Origin: Acidobacteriota bacterium
GTDB lineage: Bacteria; Acidobacteriota; Vicinamibacteria; Fen-336
Assembly: GCA_022340585.1 (NCBI GenBank)
Contig: JAJDNS010000184.1
Coordinates: forward strand, 1 to 64,000
Length of the DNA stretch: 64,000 nucleotides
Direction of reading: 5' to 3'
In this document: positions 57,533-64,000 of the stretch, in pieces
Layout of the letters: each line of letters begins with the position of its first letter
How positions within the stretch are numbered: the stretch's first letter is position 1
The notes under the pieces: model-generated
Database searches by the model: none
What the model was told of the DNA's origin: nothing
The model's input: only the letters and a program-made list of their open reading frames with translations
Made by a program: the position numbers and the translations under genes

Positions 57533-58381
57533 TCAGTCCTTGCCGTATCGCCGGCTGGCGTAGTTGTAGTAGGCGGGGATGATGTCGCGCTGGTCGTTGA
57601 AGACGATGCCCAGGAGCATCCCCACCCGCAAGCGCGACACCGCGGCCTGGATCGCCTCGGCCGGGCAGTGCCGGGAGCGAACCACCAACAGGAAGCCATC
57701 GATGTGGTCCTGAACGGCTAAGGCGTCGGCCACGGGCCCGAGGGGCGGAAGGTCGAGCAAGGTGAATTCAAAGGCTTGTCGGGCGGCCTCGAGGGCCCTC
57801 AGCATCGGCCGTCCGCCGAGCAGCTCGTAGCTTCCGCTGATCAGCTCCCCGGCCGTCGCGACGACGAAGTCGACGTCCGACCGACGGCGCAGGGGGATCC
57901 CCTCGCTCCGGTTGTCCAGCCACTCGCCAATGCCCTCGGCCTTCCCGAGCCCGAGGCTGTGGGCGAGGGCCGGCCTTCGGAGGTCGAGGTCGAGCAGTGC
58001 GACCCGGGTGGCGACGGTGCGGGTGAGCGCATGGGCGAGGCCGATGCTCACGGTCGTCTTGCCCTCTCGGGCGGAAGCGCTGACGACGCCGATGCAGGCG
58101 GGCCGGTCGAAGGACACGAGCATTCGGACCTTCGTGGCGAGGATGCGAAAGTGCTCGCTCACCTGAGACCGTGAATCGAGCACGACAGATGCCGTCCCGG
58201 AGACGGGCGTGGCCGCGACCTCCTGCGGCGGCAGGAACGGGGCCCCGATCAACCGATCGCGGTCCTCTCGGGCCCCGCGGTCGGCGGGGTCTACCGGCGT
58301 CCCGGGGTGCGACGAATCCGAGCCCGGATCGCGCTCGCCGATGCCCACGCGATTCGGAGCAGGCAACTCCTCGGCGCTCAC
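57533..58381 (-). CDS. BY-family tyrosine kinase (CpsD/CapB/EpsB-like)
   Basis: The 282-residue cytoplasmic protein has Walker A SASAREGKTTVS, Walker A' VALLDLDLRRP, Walker B FTLLDLPPLGP and a tyrosine cluster at the C-terminus (AYYNYASRRYG), the autophosphorylation tail of BY-kinases. It controls polymer length with the adjacent Wzz-like protein, here as two separate polypeptides (Gram-positive style) rather than one Wzc. GTG 58381 overlaps the Wzz stop (GTGA). Confidence 0.93.
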   Translation of the reverse strand: MSAEELPAPNRVGIGERDPGSDSSHPGTPVDPADRGAREDRDRLIGAPFLPPQEVAATPVSGTASVVLDSRSQVSEHFRILATKVRMLVSFDRPACIGVVSASAREGKTTVSIGLAHALTRTVATRVALLDLDLRRPALAHSLGLGKAEGIGEWLDNRSEGIPLRRRSDVDFVVATAGELISGSYELLGGRPMLRALEAARQAFEFTLLDLPPLGPVADALAVQDHIDGFLLVVRSRHCPAEAIQAAVSRLRVGMLLGIVFNDQRDIIPAYYNYASRRYGKD

Positions 58382-59799
58382 GCGTTCTCTCCGGCCGCTT
58401 TCCGGCCTGGCCTGATGTGGGGAATCGTCGCGAGCACCGGCTGGGCGAACAGGCCCTCGAGCTGCTCCGTGCTCTTGACCGAGTGGTCGAGCAGCTCGAC
58501 GGCAAAGGCCGAGACCAGCCCCAGCCCGAGCCCACCGACGAGCCCGAAGAGGGCGAACAGGGTGCGGCTCGGGAAGAACGGTTTGTCGGGGAAGGGCGCG
58601 GGGTCGAGAACCCTGAAGCGCTGCCCCTTCCACCGCTGCTCGAGCTGCTCGGCCATCGACGCTTCCCTCTGCGTCCGGAGAAGATTGACGTAGCCCTCCT
58701 GGAGCTGGTCGTAGTCTCGAGTGAGGGTGGCAAGCTCCTGCTCCGTCCGGGGGGCCAGGTCCACCTGCGCCTGGATTCGACTCATCTGCCCTTCCAGGTC
58801 GGCCCGCTTCTCCTTGATCACCTCCAGCTCCGCCTCTGCCCGCTGGAGCTCCCCGCGGGCCGACGACTCACCGGGATCGACGGAGGGGGAGGCGGGCCCT
58901 GTCGCCCCTTCGAGCTCGCGAATTCGCCGGCGAAGCGCCCGGACGTCCGGGTGCTGCTCGGTGTAGCGCGTCAGCAGGGTGCCCAGCTCTCCCCGAAGAA
59001 CGTCGAGCTCGTCCGGGGCCTCTCCCGTCGCCAGGACGATCGGCCGGCGCTGCTCCCTCACCGCCTGGCGGAGCAGGTCGACTCGCGCCTGGGCGGCCCG
59101 GAGGTTCTCGGACACCGTCTGCTGCTCGAGCTGGAGACGTTGGAGGGTGGCCAGGTTCGTCGCCAGCTGCTCGGGCAGGCTTCCGAGGCGCTTCTCCTTG
59201 AAGCGGCGCACCGCCTCTTCCTTCTCCTCGAGCCCCTTGCGGGCCGCGGCCAGCTGCGCCTCGATGAACTCGACACCTTCGGTCGCCTGGACCTCCCTCG
59301 CGTCCTCCGCCTCCTCGATGAAGAGAGTCGCGAGACGGTTGGTCACCGCCATGGTCGTCATCGGGTCGGTGTGCACGAACTGGATCGCGAAGGCATCCGT
59401 CCCCCGGGTCTGGATCGAGATGGCCCGACGCATGCGCTCGACGAGCACTGAGAGCGGAGGTTTCGCCCCGCCGTCGCCGGGATAGGGATCGATCTCCTCG
59501 ATCACCCGCTCGAGCCGCGTGCGACTCAGTACCTGCTGACGGATCGTGTAGAGGCGCCTCGACATCGACTCGGTGGCGATCTTCCGGACGAAGGTGTCCG
59601 GGACCTTCTCCGATTCCACGAGGATGAGAGTCTGGGACTGGTACTTCCGGGGCAGCATGAATGCCAGGGCGATCGCGCTCGAGACAACCAGCACCGCTGG
59701 GACCAGGACGAAGAGGGGTCTCCGCAGCGGAACCTCGAGGTACTCCTGGATAGTACGGAACCCGAATGGGTTCCGGCGTGCGCTTCGACGGTTGCTCAT
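58378..59799 (-). CDS. Wzz/GNVR chain-length determinant protein
   Basis: The 473-residue protein has an N-terminal TM (PLFVLVPAVLVVSSAIALAFML), a long periplasmic coiled coil (about 175-385, rich in Glu, Arg, Leu), the GNVR-like segment LTRDYDQLQEGYVNLLRTQREA, a Pro-rich region (VLDPAPFPDKPFFPSR) and a second TM. This is polysaccharide co-polymerase architecture. It pairs with the BY-kinase. Start ATG 59799; GTG 59808 is nearly as good. Confidence 0.93.
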   Translation of the reverse strand: MSNRRSARRNPFGFRTIQEYLEVPLRRPLFVLVPAVLVVSSAIALAFMLPRKYQSQTLILVESEKVPDTFVRKIATESMSRRLYTIRQQVLSRTRLERVIEEIDPYPGDGGAKPPLSVLVERMRRAISIQTRGTDAFAIQFVHTDPMTTMAVTNRLATLFIEEAEDAREVQATEGVEFIEAQLAAARKGLEEKEEAVRRFKEKRLGSLPEQLATNLATLQRLQLEQQTVSENLRAAQARVDLLRQAVREQRRPIVLATGEAPDELDVLRGELGTLLTRYTEQHPDVRALRRRIRELEGATGPASPSVDPGESSARGELQRAEAELEVIKEKRADLEGQMSRIQAQVDLAPRTEQELATLTRDYDQLQEGYVNLLRTQREASMAEQLEQRWKGQRFRVLDPAPFPDKPFFPSRTLFALFGLVGGLGLGLVSAFAVELLDHSVKSTEQLEGLFAQPVLATIPHIRPGRKAAGENA

Positions 59800-59810
59800 G
59801 GAACTCACGC

Positions 59811-60557
59811 TCAGGCGATGACCGGGACGTCGCGGACGGGCTCCTCCGGAGCCTCGACCACGAGCCGTCCCTCGGTGAAGGTGCAGACGATGTTCAGATC
59901 GTCGGTGTGGGAGAGAACGAAGTCCAGATCCTCGTGTTGGCCCCGGCTCCGGAGCTCCTCGGCGCTTCGGCCCCACGAGAGCAGGCTGCTGTCGGCGGCT
60001 CCCCAGCGCTCGATCGTCTCGCGAGTCCCGAGGCCGTCGGCCTCGTAGCCAGCTTCCACGAGGGCGCGGGCGAGGTGGGCCGCGGCCAGCCGATCCTCGC
60101 AGCGGATGTCGCCCTCGTGGGCACCGTCGAGGACGAGGACGCGGCGGTGCCTCAGGGCCAGGCGGCGCGCAGTCGCGGTCAGGTTGCGGAGGCAGACGAG
60201 ATAGACCTCAGGCCAGAAGAGCCCGCTCGCCGCCAGCGTCGCTCCGGTTCCGCAGGCCAGCACGAACGGGCGGCGGTCGCTCCGGCCGGCGAGGGCGGCC
60301 GGGCTGTTGCGGAGCTCGAATCCGGGACGCCACGCTTCGTCCTCGTCCGCGGCCAGAAGCGGCTCTCGGAGCTCGCGGCCCAGGAAGAGCGCCGCGGAGG
60401 CGCTCGCGGCCGGGTAGACCGCCCGCTCCTGGGCGGCGGCGGTCACGAGCGTCGTCGTGTCGCAGATGACGTCGATCAGGACGACAGCATCGCAGGGCGA
60501 GTGCCGCGCCGGGCTCTCGAGCACCGAGTCGATTGCGACGGTGCGCGACTCAAGCAT
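59811..60557 (-). CDS. ComB-like phosphatase (2-phosphosulfolactate phosphatase family)
   Basis: The 248-residue protein has VVLIDVICDTTTLVTAA, then FELRNSPAALAGR, a VLACGTGATLAAS segment, VCLRNLTATARRL and LDGAHEGDIRCEDRLAAAHLARAL, in the order found in ComB phosphatases. ComB removes phosphate from 2-phosphosulfolactate in coenzyme M synthesis, an unlikely role here, as no other CoM gene is seen. In this locus it might dephosphorylate a sugar or other precursor, or tyrosine-phosphorylated BY-kinase; that is inference. It sits 33 bases after the beta-barrel gene and just before wzz. Confidence 0.78.
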   Translation of the reverse strand: MLESRTVAIDSVLESPARHSPCDAVVLIDVICDTTTLVTAAAQERAVYPAASASAALFLGRELREPLLAADEDEAWRPGFELRNSPAALAGRSDRRPFVLACGTGATLAASGLFWPEVYLVCLRNLTATARRLALRHRRVLVLDGAHEGDIRCEDRLAAAHLARALVEAGYEADGLGTRETIERWGAADSSLLSWGRSAEELRSRGQHEDLDFVLSHTDDLNIVCTFTEGRLVVEAPEEPVRDVPVIA

Positions 60558-60590
60558 TGCAGGTCACCTCACTGAGGGAGTCGGTTGTGG

Positions 60591-61796
60591 TCAGCGAAGC
60601 CATGTCGCGTACTCCAGGGCCAGCCCGACGCTGACGCTGCTCACGGCGGGGTTGTCGTCGATCTCGCCGCGGCGTCGGTAGCGCAGCTGCGGCCCGATCC
60701 CGAGGGTCTGGGTCAGGCGAAGGTTGAGGCCCAGGCTGAGCGTGTCGGTCGAGTAGTGCAGGTCCCGGTCGACGGGGTCCTGATTGAGCCCACGCGACGC
60801 ACTCATGCTCAGCGTGGCCCAGGGCCGCAACCGCGACGTCAGGCCCAGGCTGAACAGGTTCGAGATGCGGTCCCGCCCGAGGCCGGGCGCCGGGGTCACC
60901 CCGCGGCTGTAGCGGAGGCTCAGGCTCGTCCGGCTCCCCTGGAGAATGAACGCGGCGTCCCCGGAGAGAATCCATCCACCGCTGACTCCGTCGACGCGAC
61001 GTTGGTCGCCGCCGGCGGAGAGCGAAAGCGAAGTCCGCGGGCTCAGGGTCCGGCCGAACCCGAGCGACAGGGAATGAGTCTGGCTCGGGCTGGTCTCCTC
61101 GTACAGGCTGGTCTGGAAGCCGTAGCCGAGGCTGACTGTGCTCTTGGGACTGATGGTCCTCGAGAGGGACGCCCCGGCGTTCATCCCCTCGCTGTCGCTG
61201 AGCTCCTCCGCATCGAAGTAGTAGCGCCCGTAGCCCGCGCTCAGCGAGAGCTGCGTCTGGGCGCCGAGCGCGCGGCCGAGGCCGACCTGCCCCTGGAAGC
61301 GCCGCGTGCTCGTGATGGGGAGGACGAGACCGGCGGTGAGGGGGTCTTCGAGAAGGTCGGTGCGCTCGATTCCACCCGTGGCCCCGAGGCTGATGGTCGT
61401 CCGCGTTCCGAGCTGCCCCGAGGTGTCCAGGCCTCCCCCGAGCTGGTATCGGCTCGTGGCGGCCTCCGTCTGGTAGACAGACCCTCCGCCGCCCAGGTTG
61501 ATGCTGGTGGTCCACCTCGGAGTCGTCCACGTCCGGGCGATCCCTGCCTGGCCAAACGCAGCCCCCGAGCCGGGCCCGCCGGGCTCGAAGCTCGCGTTGG
61601 AATCCCAGCCGCCGCCGAGCGACGCGTTGAGCCTCAGGCCCTCGGGTGACGGCTCGGCGCCGACCCCCTGCTCCGAGACCGGGGTCACCTCCTGGTCCAC
61701 CGGGAGCTCCTGGGCGTCGGAGCGATCCACGACGCCGAAGGGCATGATGAGCCCCAGCGCGCACACAACGACGCGGAATGGCCGTCTGTCGTTCAC
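60591..61796 (-). CDS. Outer-membrane beta-barrel protein of the exopolysaccharide locus
   Basis: The 401-residue product has a signal (VVVCALGLIMPFGVVDRSDAQ) followed by alternating strands with aromatic-Gly-Ser patterns (LNASLGGGWDSNASF, TISLGATGGIER, QLSLSAGYGRYYF, TSLSLRYSRG) and a terminal LEYATWLR. It resembles the OMP_b-brl/exopolysaccharide-associated barrels that replace AlgE or PelB as export pores. It is coupled to the Wza-like gene by a GTGA overlap, so both probably work in outer-membrane passage of the polymer. Confidence 0.83.
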   Translation of the reverse strand: MNDRRPFRVVVCALGLIMPFGVVDRSDAQELPVDQEVTPVSEQGVGAEPSPEGLRLNASLGGGWDSNASFEPGGPGSGAAFGQAGIARTWTTPRWTTSINLGGGGSVYQTEAATSRYQLGGGLDTSGQLGTRTTISLGATGGIERTDLLEDPLTAGLVLPITSTRRFQGQVGLGRALGAQTQLSLSAGYGRYYFDAEELSDSEGMNAGASLSRTISPKSTVSLGYGFQTSLYEETSPSQTHSLSLGFGRTLSPRTSLSLSAGGDQRRVDGVSGGWILSGDAAFILQGSRTSLSLRYSRGVTPAPGLGRDRISNLFSLGLTSRLRPWATLSMSASRGLNQDPVDRDLHYSTDTLSLGLNLRLTQTLGIGPQLRYRRRGEIDDNPAVSSVSVGLALEYATWLR

Positions 61797-62428
61797 GGCA
61801 CCACGATCGTGTCCCCTGCCCGAAGGGGAACGTTCTCGGCCGAGTCGTCGTCGCCGTCGACGAGCTTCTTGAAGTTGACGGAGTCCACCTTCCCGTCCTC
61901 CTCGCGATACACGAGCACGTGGTCCGTCTTCGCGAACTCGACGAAGCCGCCAGCGAGGGCGAGGGCCTGGAGGAACGTCGTTGGCTTCTCGAGCGGATAG
62001 GCGCCGGGCTTCGACACCTTGCCCACCACGAAGAACTGGGCGGTCCGGCCGGTCTTCAGACCGACGGTGACGTTGGGGCTGTTCACGTACTGCGCCAGCC
62101 GGCGCTCGATGGCGGCCGCGAGCTCGGCGGTCGAAGAGCCTCCGGCCTCGACGTCTCCGATGAGCGGCACCGTCACCAGGCCGTCGGTCCGCACGAGGAG
62201 CTCGCGCGTGAGATCGGGCTCCTTCCAGACGAACAGCTCGAGCCGATCGCCCGGGGCAATCCGGTAGAGCTCCGCCTCGGGCGGCGGCTCCGGAGCCTGT
62301 GCGGCCAACGGCGGGCCCACGAGCACGCCCAGGCACGCCGCCATCGCGGCCGTGCGCCATCCGTTCACGCGGCGGATTCGAGAGCGAAAGCTCCCGCCCG
62401 CCTGCTTCCTGCAGGGGGTCCGGTTCAC
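61793..62428 (-). CDS. Short Wza-like polysaccharide export protein
   Basis: The 211-residue protein has a signal peptide (CLGVLVGPPLAAQ), a Poly_export domain (YRIAPGDRLELFVWKEPDLT..VPLIGDVEAGG) and one SLBB domain (FFVVGKVSKPGAYPLEKPTTFLQALALAGGF). It lacks the C-terminal amphipathic helix of E. coli Wza (379 residues) and has no lipobox, so the nearby beta-barrel may form the outer-membrane pore. Start GTG 62428 has GGGAGGAG upstream and overlaps the stop of a ten-codon upstream ORF. First gene of the locus. Confidence 0.93.
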   Translation of the reverse strand: MNRTPCRKQAGGSFRSRIRRVNGWRTAAMAACLGVLVGPPLAAQAPEPPPEAELYRIAPGDRLELFVWKEPDLTRELLVRTDGLVTVPLIGDVEAGGSSTAELAAAIERRLAQYVNSPNVTVGLKTGRTAQFFVVGKVSKPGAYPLEKPTTFLQALALAGGFVEFAKTDHVLVYREEDGKVDSVNFKKLVDGDDDSAENVPLRAGDTIVVP

Positions 62429-62457
62429 CGTTCTCTCCTCCCAGCTAAGACCTTCAT
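62425..62457 (-). CDS. Possible leader peptide upstream of the exopolysaccharide operon
   Basis: ATG 62457 opens MKVLAGRRER and its TGA overlaps the export-gene GTG (GTGA). It lies in the roughly 110-base leader of a consensus promoter. The ribosome-binding site is weak, but the stop-start overlap resembles the operon's other coupled junctions. It could coordinate translation or be chance. Confidence 0.3.
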   Translation of the reverse strand: MKVLAGRRER

Positions 62458-62505
62458 GGTCCTGTGAACCCGGGAGGGAGTCGGGATTCCCAGCTGCTCA
62501 AGTTG

Positions 62506-62522
62506 ACAGGCAAACCGCCTGT
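62506..62522 (-). promoter_or_regulatory. Inverted repeat in the exopolysaccharide leader
   Basis: ACAGGC (62506-62511) and GCCTGT (62517-62522) flank a five-base centre. On the leader RNA this forms a six-pair hairpin about 15 bases after the predicted transcription start. It could also be a protein-binding site. Confidence 0.35.
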
Positions 62523-62543
62523 TCGAAGCCTGGAGTGAGAAGC

Positions 62544-62572
62544 ATTTAACGACGGTCCGCGGAGGCTGTCAA
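62544..62572 (-). promoter_or_regulatory. Main promoter of the exopolysaccharide operon
   Basis: On the minus strand TTGACA (62572-62567), 17 bases, then TTAAAT (62549-62544): a near-perfect sigma70 promoter. Predicted start near 62537 gives a leader of about 110 bases before GTG 62428. Confidence 0.75.
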
Positions 62573-62595
62573 GGCACAAAACAGCCAAACGGGTG

Positions 62596-62626
62596 TTGAC
62601 GGATCCCTCGTGTACACAATGTGTTC
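62596..62626 (+). promoter_or_regulatory. Candidate promoter/operator upstream of the epimerase gene
   Basis: TTGACG (62596-62601) looks like a -35, but no good -10 follows at 16-18 bases. An odd palindrome ACACA-A-TGTGT (62614-62624) sits there instead and may bind a regulator. Leader to ATG 62822 would be about 200 bases, with a perfect ten-pair hairpin (62684-62693 with 62707-62716). Confidence 0.35.
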
Positions 62627-62821
62627 GGTGGCGTCGGCGACCCCCTTGCCTGGCGCCTCACCTGGCAGAAACCCGGCCCTCGCGGTCGGGCGCACGGGGT
62701 GGCGGCGCGCCCGACCATCGAGTAGCCTCTGGGGACCGAGCCGGCCTACGGCCGGATGCCTTGGCCAGGGTCACGATCCGGCCAGGGCGCTCGTGTCCTT
62801 GGCGGAGAAGGGAGGCGGTGA

Positions 62822-63850
62822 ATGAGCTCATTCGAAGAGGTCACGGACCGGCTGCGCGAAAAGCCTCGCTCATGGCTGGTGACGGGGGTGGCCGGCTTCA
62901 TCGGCTCCAACCTGCTCCGGTCCCTGCTGGAGCTGGACCAGTCGGTCGTGGGGCTCGACAACTTCGCCACCGGCCATCGCGCCAACCTCGACGAGGTGCG
63001 CGATCTCGTGGGGCCTCAGCGCTGGTCTCGGCTGCGCTTCCACGAGGGCGATGTCGCGTCCGCCGATGTGTGCCGCGAGGCACTCGACGGCGTCGACGTG
63101 GTCCTCCACCAGGCCGCACTCGGCTCGGTGCCCCGGTCCATCGAGGATCCCCTCGCCTCCAACCACGCCAACGTCACCGGAACGCTGGCCCTGCTCGAGG
63201 CCGCGCGTCGAGCCGGAGTGAGTCGCTTCGTCTATGCCTCCAGCAGCTCGGTCTACGGCGACAGTCCGACGCTTCCGAAGGTCGAGGACCAGATCGGGCA
63301 GCTCCTGTCGCCCTACGCCACGACCAAGCTGGCCAACGAGCTCTACGCGGGGGTCTTCGGGCGCCTGCACGGAATGGAGACGGTCGGGCTGCGCTACTTC
63401 AACGTCTTCGGACCCCGCCAGGACCCCGAAGGGGCCTACGCCGCGGTGATCCCGCGTTGGATCGCCGCGATGGTCCGCGGCGACGAGGTGCGCATCAACG
63501 GGACCGGCGAGACGAGCCGTGATTTCTGCTACGTGAAGAACGTGGTGCAGGCAAACCTGCTCGCCGCCACCGTCGAGGATCCGGCGGCGCTCAACCGGGC
63601 CTACAACGTCGCGGTGGGTCGCCGCACGACCCTCGACGAGCTCTTCGAGATGCTGCGAGAGCGCCTCGCGCCACGCCACCCTCACCTCGAGGGCCTGAAG
63701 CCCGTCCACGGACCATTCCGCGACGGCGACGTCCTCCACTCCCTGGCCGATACGACCAGGGCCCGCCAGCTGCTCGGCTACGAGCCGACCCACTCCATCG
63801 AGCAGGGCCTCGACGAGGCCCTCGACTGGTACGAGAGGAGCCTCTCCTAG
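62822..63850 (+). CDS. NAD-dependent UDP-hexose 4-epimerase (WbpP-like)
   Basis: The 342-residue short-chain dehydrogenase/reductase has the NAD motif [36 protein letters not shown] and [13 protein letters not shown] with the catalytic Tyr and Lys, and [30 protein letters not shown] and SSSVYGD are typical of UDP-GlcNAc/GalNAc 4-epimerases of the WbpP group. It probably makes an amino-sugar nucleotide for the divergent exopolysaccharide locus. GGGAGGCGGTG precedes ATG 62822. Confidence 0.92.
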   Translation: MSSFEEVTDRLREKPRSWLVTGVAGFIGSNLLRSLLELDQSVVGLDNFATGHRANLDEVRDLVGPQRWSRLRFHEGDVASADVCREALDGVDVVLHQAALGSVPRSIEDPLASNHANVTGTLALLEAARRAGVSRFVYASSSSVYGDSPTLPKVEDQIGQLLSPYATTKLANELYAGVFGRLHGMETVGLRYFNVFGPRQDPEGAYAAVIPRWIAAMVRGDEVRINGTGETSRDFCYVKNVVQANLLAATVEDPAALNRAYNVAVGRRTTLDELFEMLRERLAPRHPHLEGLKPVHGPFRDGDVLHSLADTTRARQLLGYEPTHSIEQGLDEALDWYERSLS

Positions 63851-63874
63851 CTCGTGGGGTGAGTCGCCCCGTGA

Positions 63875-63897
63875 GGAGCGGCCGATCGCGCCGCTCC
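63875..63897 (+). terminator. Hairpin after the epimerase gene, possible terminator
   Basis: GGAGCGGC (63875-63882) and GCCGCTCC (63890-63897) form a perfect eight-pair stem around a seven-base loop, 25 bases after the stop. No T run follows, so intrinsic termination is uncertain. It lies between convergent frames. Confidence 0.5.
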
Positions 63898-63923
63898 CGA
63901 CCGGTCCCGCCGGGGTGGACCGA

Positions 63924-64000
63924 CTACCCGGACTGAACCGAGTCCGCCCCCGTCTCCACCGGTCGCCGACGCCAGTAGGAAGCGAGGACGGAGCCCGAGG
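63924..64000 (-). CDS. Possible C-terminal end of a gene running in from the right edge
   Basis: On the minus strand a frame enters the window and stops at TAG (63926-63924), ending in SYWRRRPVETGADSVQSG. It is too short to identify. Chance is possible in GC-rich DNA. Confidence 0.3.
   Translation of the reverse strand, partial: SGSVLASYWRRRPVETGADSVQSG

Noticed and set aside
62501-62540. Resemblance of ACAGGCAAACC to the start of a c-di-GMP-I riboswitch
   Set aside because: The second conserved half (GCAAAGCC..GGCCUAA type) is missing and the strand is opposite to the likely transcript.
62651-62680. Possible sigma54 (-24/-12) promoter around CTGGCAG
   Set aside because: The -12 GC element and spacing do not match TGGCAC-N5-TTGC.
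1-64000. CRISPR arrays, rRNA, tRNA, integrases, insertion-sequence transposases, toxin-antitoxin or restriction genes
   Set aside because: Looked for along both strands by motif and repeat pattern; none could be supported.

Overview
This is a 64 kb stretch of a GC-rich, tightly packed chromosome from a Gram-negative (diderm) bacterium. The diderm signs are a Wza-type polysaccharide exporter, beta-barrel outer-membrane proteins, lipoproteins and FtsEX. GC-rich didermic groups such as Acidobacteriota or Myxococcota/Deltaproteobacteria fit the gene mix, but no marker here fixes the phylum. I see no rRNA, tRNA, CRISPR array, phage or transposase gene.

Region 1 (1-29.9 kb) is mostly housekeeping. 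It holds a truncated STAS-domain gene, rpsU, rsmI-purD, a secreted unknown protein, two metallo-beta-lactamase-fold proteins, ftsE and ftsX separated by an opposite-strand uridine kinase gene, a YheT-type hydrolase, a tesA / ABC ATPase / ABC permease cluster of the tesA-ybbA-ybbP type, an exported cyclophilin with a PfkB kinase, purF, purB, purU, a lipoprotein binding protein coupled to an NtrY-like histidine kinase, an M16 peptidase, an SGNH hydrolase and three multi-pass membrane proteins of, or resembling, the GT39 family.

Region 2 (30-39.9 kb) has an SGNH lipoprotein behind a long structured leader, a FadL-like outer-membrane protein, a stand-alone NFACT-R domain protein, a PLP decarboxylase, an ECF sigma / anti-sigma / two DUF4097 operon closed by a clear terminator, a dimethylargininase and a spermidine-synthase-like methyltransferase.

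Region 3 (39.9-62.6 kb) is one long minus-strand exopolysaccharide locus of about 19 genes. Many genes overlap by four bases (ATGA, GTGA or CTGA). In transcription order it encodes a short Wza-like exporter, a beta-barrel, a ComB-like phosphatase, a Wzz-like protein, a BY-kinase, a polyprenyl-phosphate sugar transferase, an O-antigen ligase/polymerase-like protein, four polysaccharide deacetylase domains (one fused to a GT4 glycosyltransferase), a MurJ-like flippase, GT2 and GT4 enzymes, a YdcF protein, two CelD/FemAB-like acyltransferases around a lipoprotein beta-propeller, and a final GT4. A consensus promoter (TTGACA-17-TTAAAT) sits upstream. A divergent UDP-hexose 4-epimerase gene (62822) probably supplies a sugar nucleotide. 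The set reads as a Wzx/Wzy-type pathway for an amino-sugar polymer that is then de-N-acetylated.

Across the window, promoters share a recurrent extended -10 (TGNTANNNT). Several divergent gene pairs use palindromic -10 elements read in both directions. Some -10 hexamers lie exactly seven bases before the start codon (leaderless mRNAs), and three genes are best explained by CTG starts.
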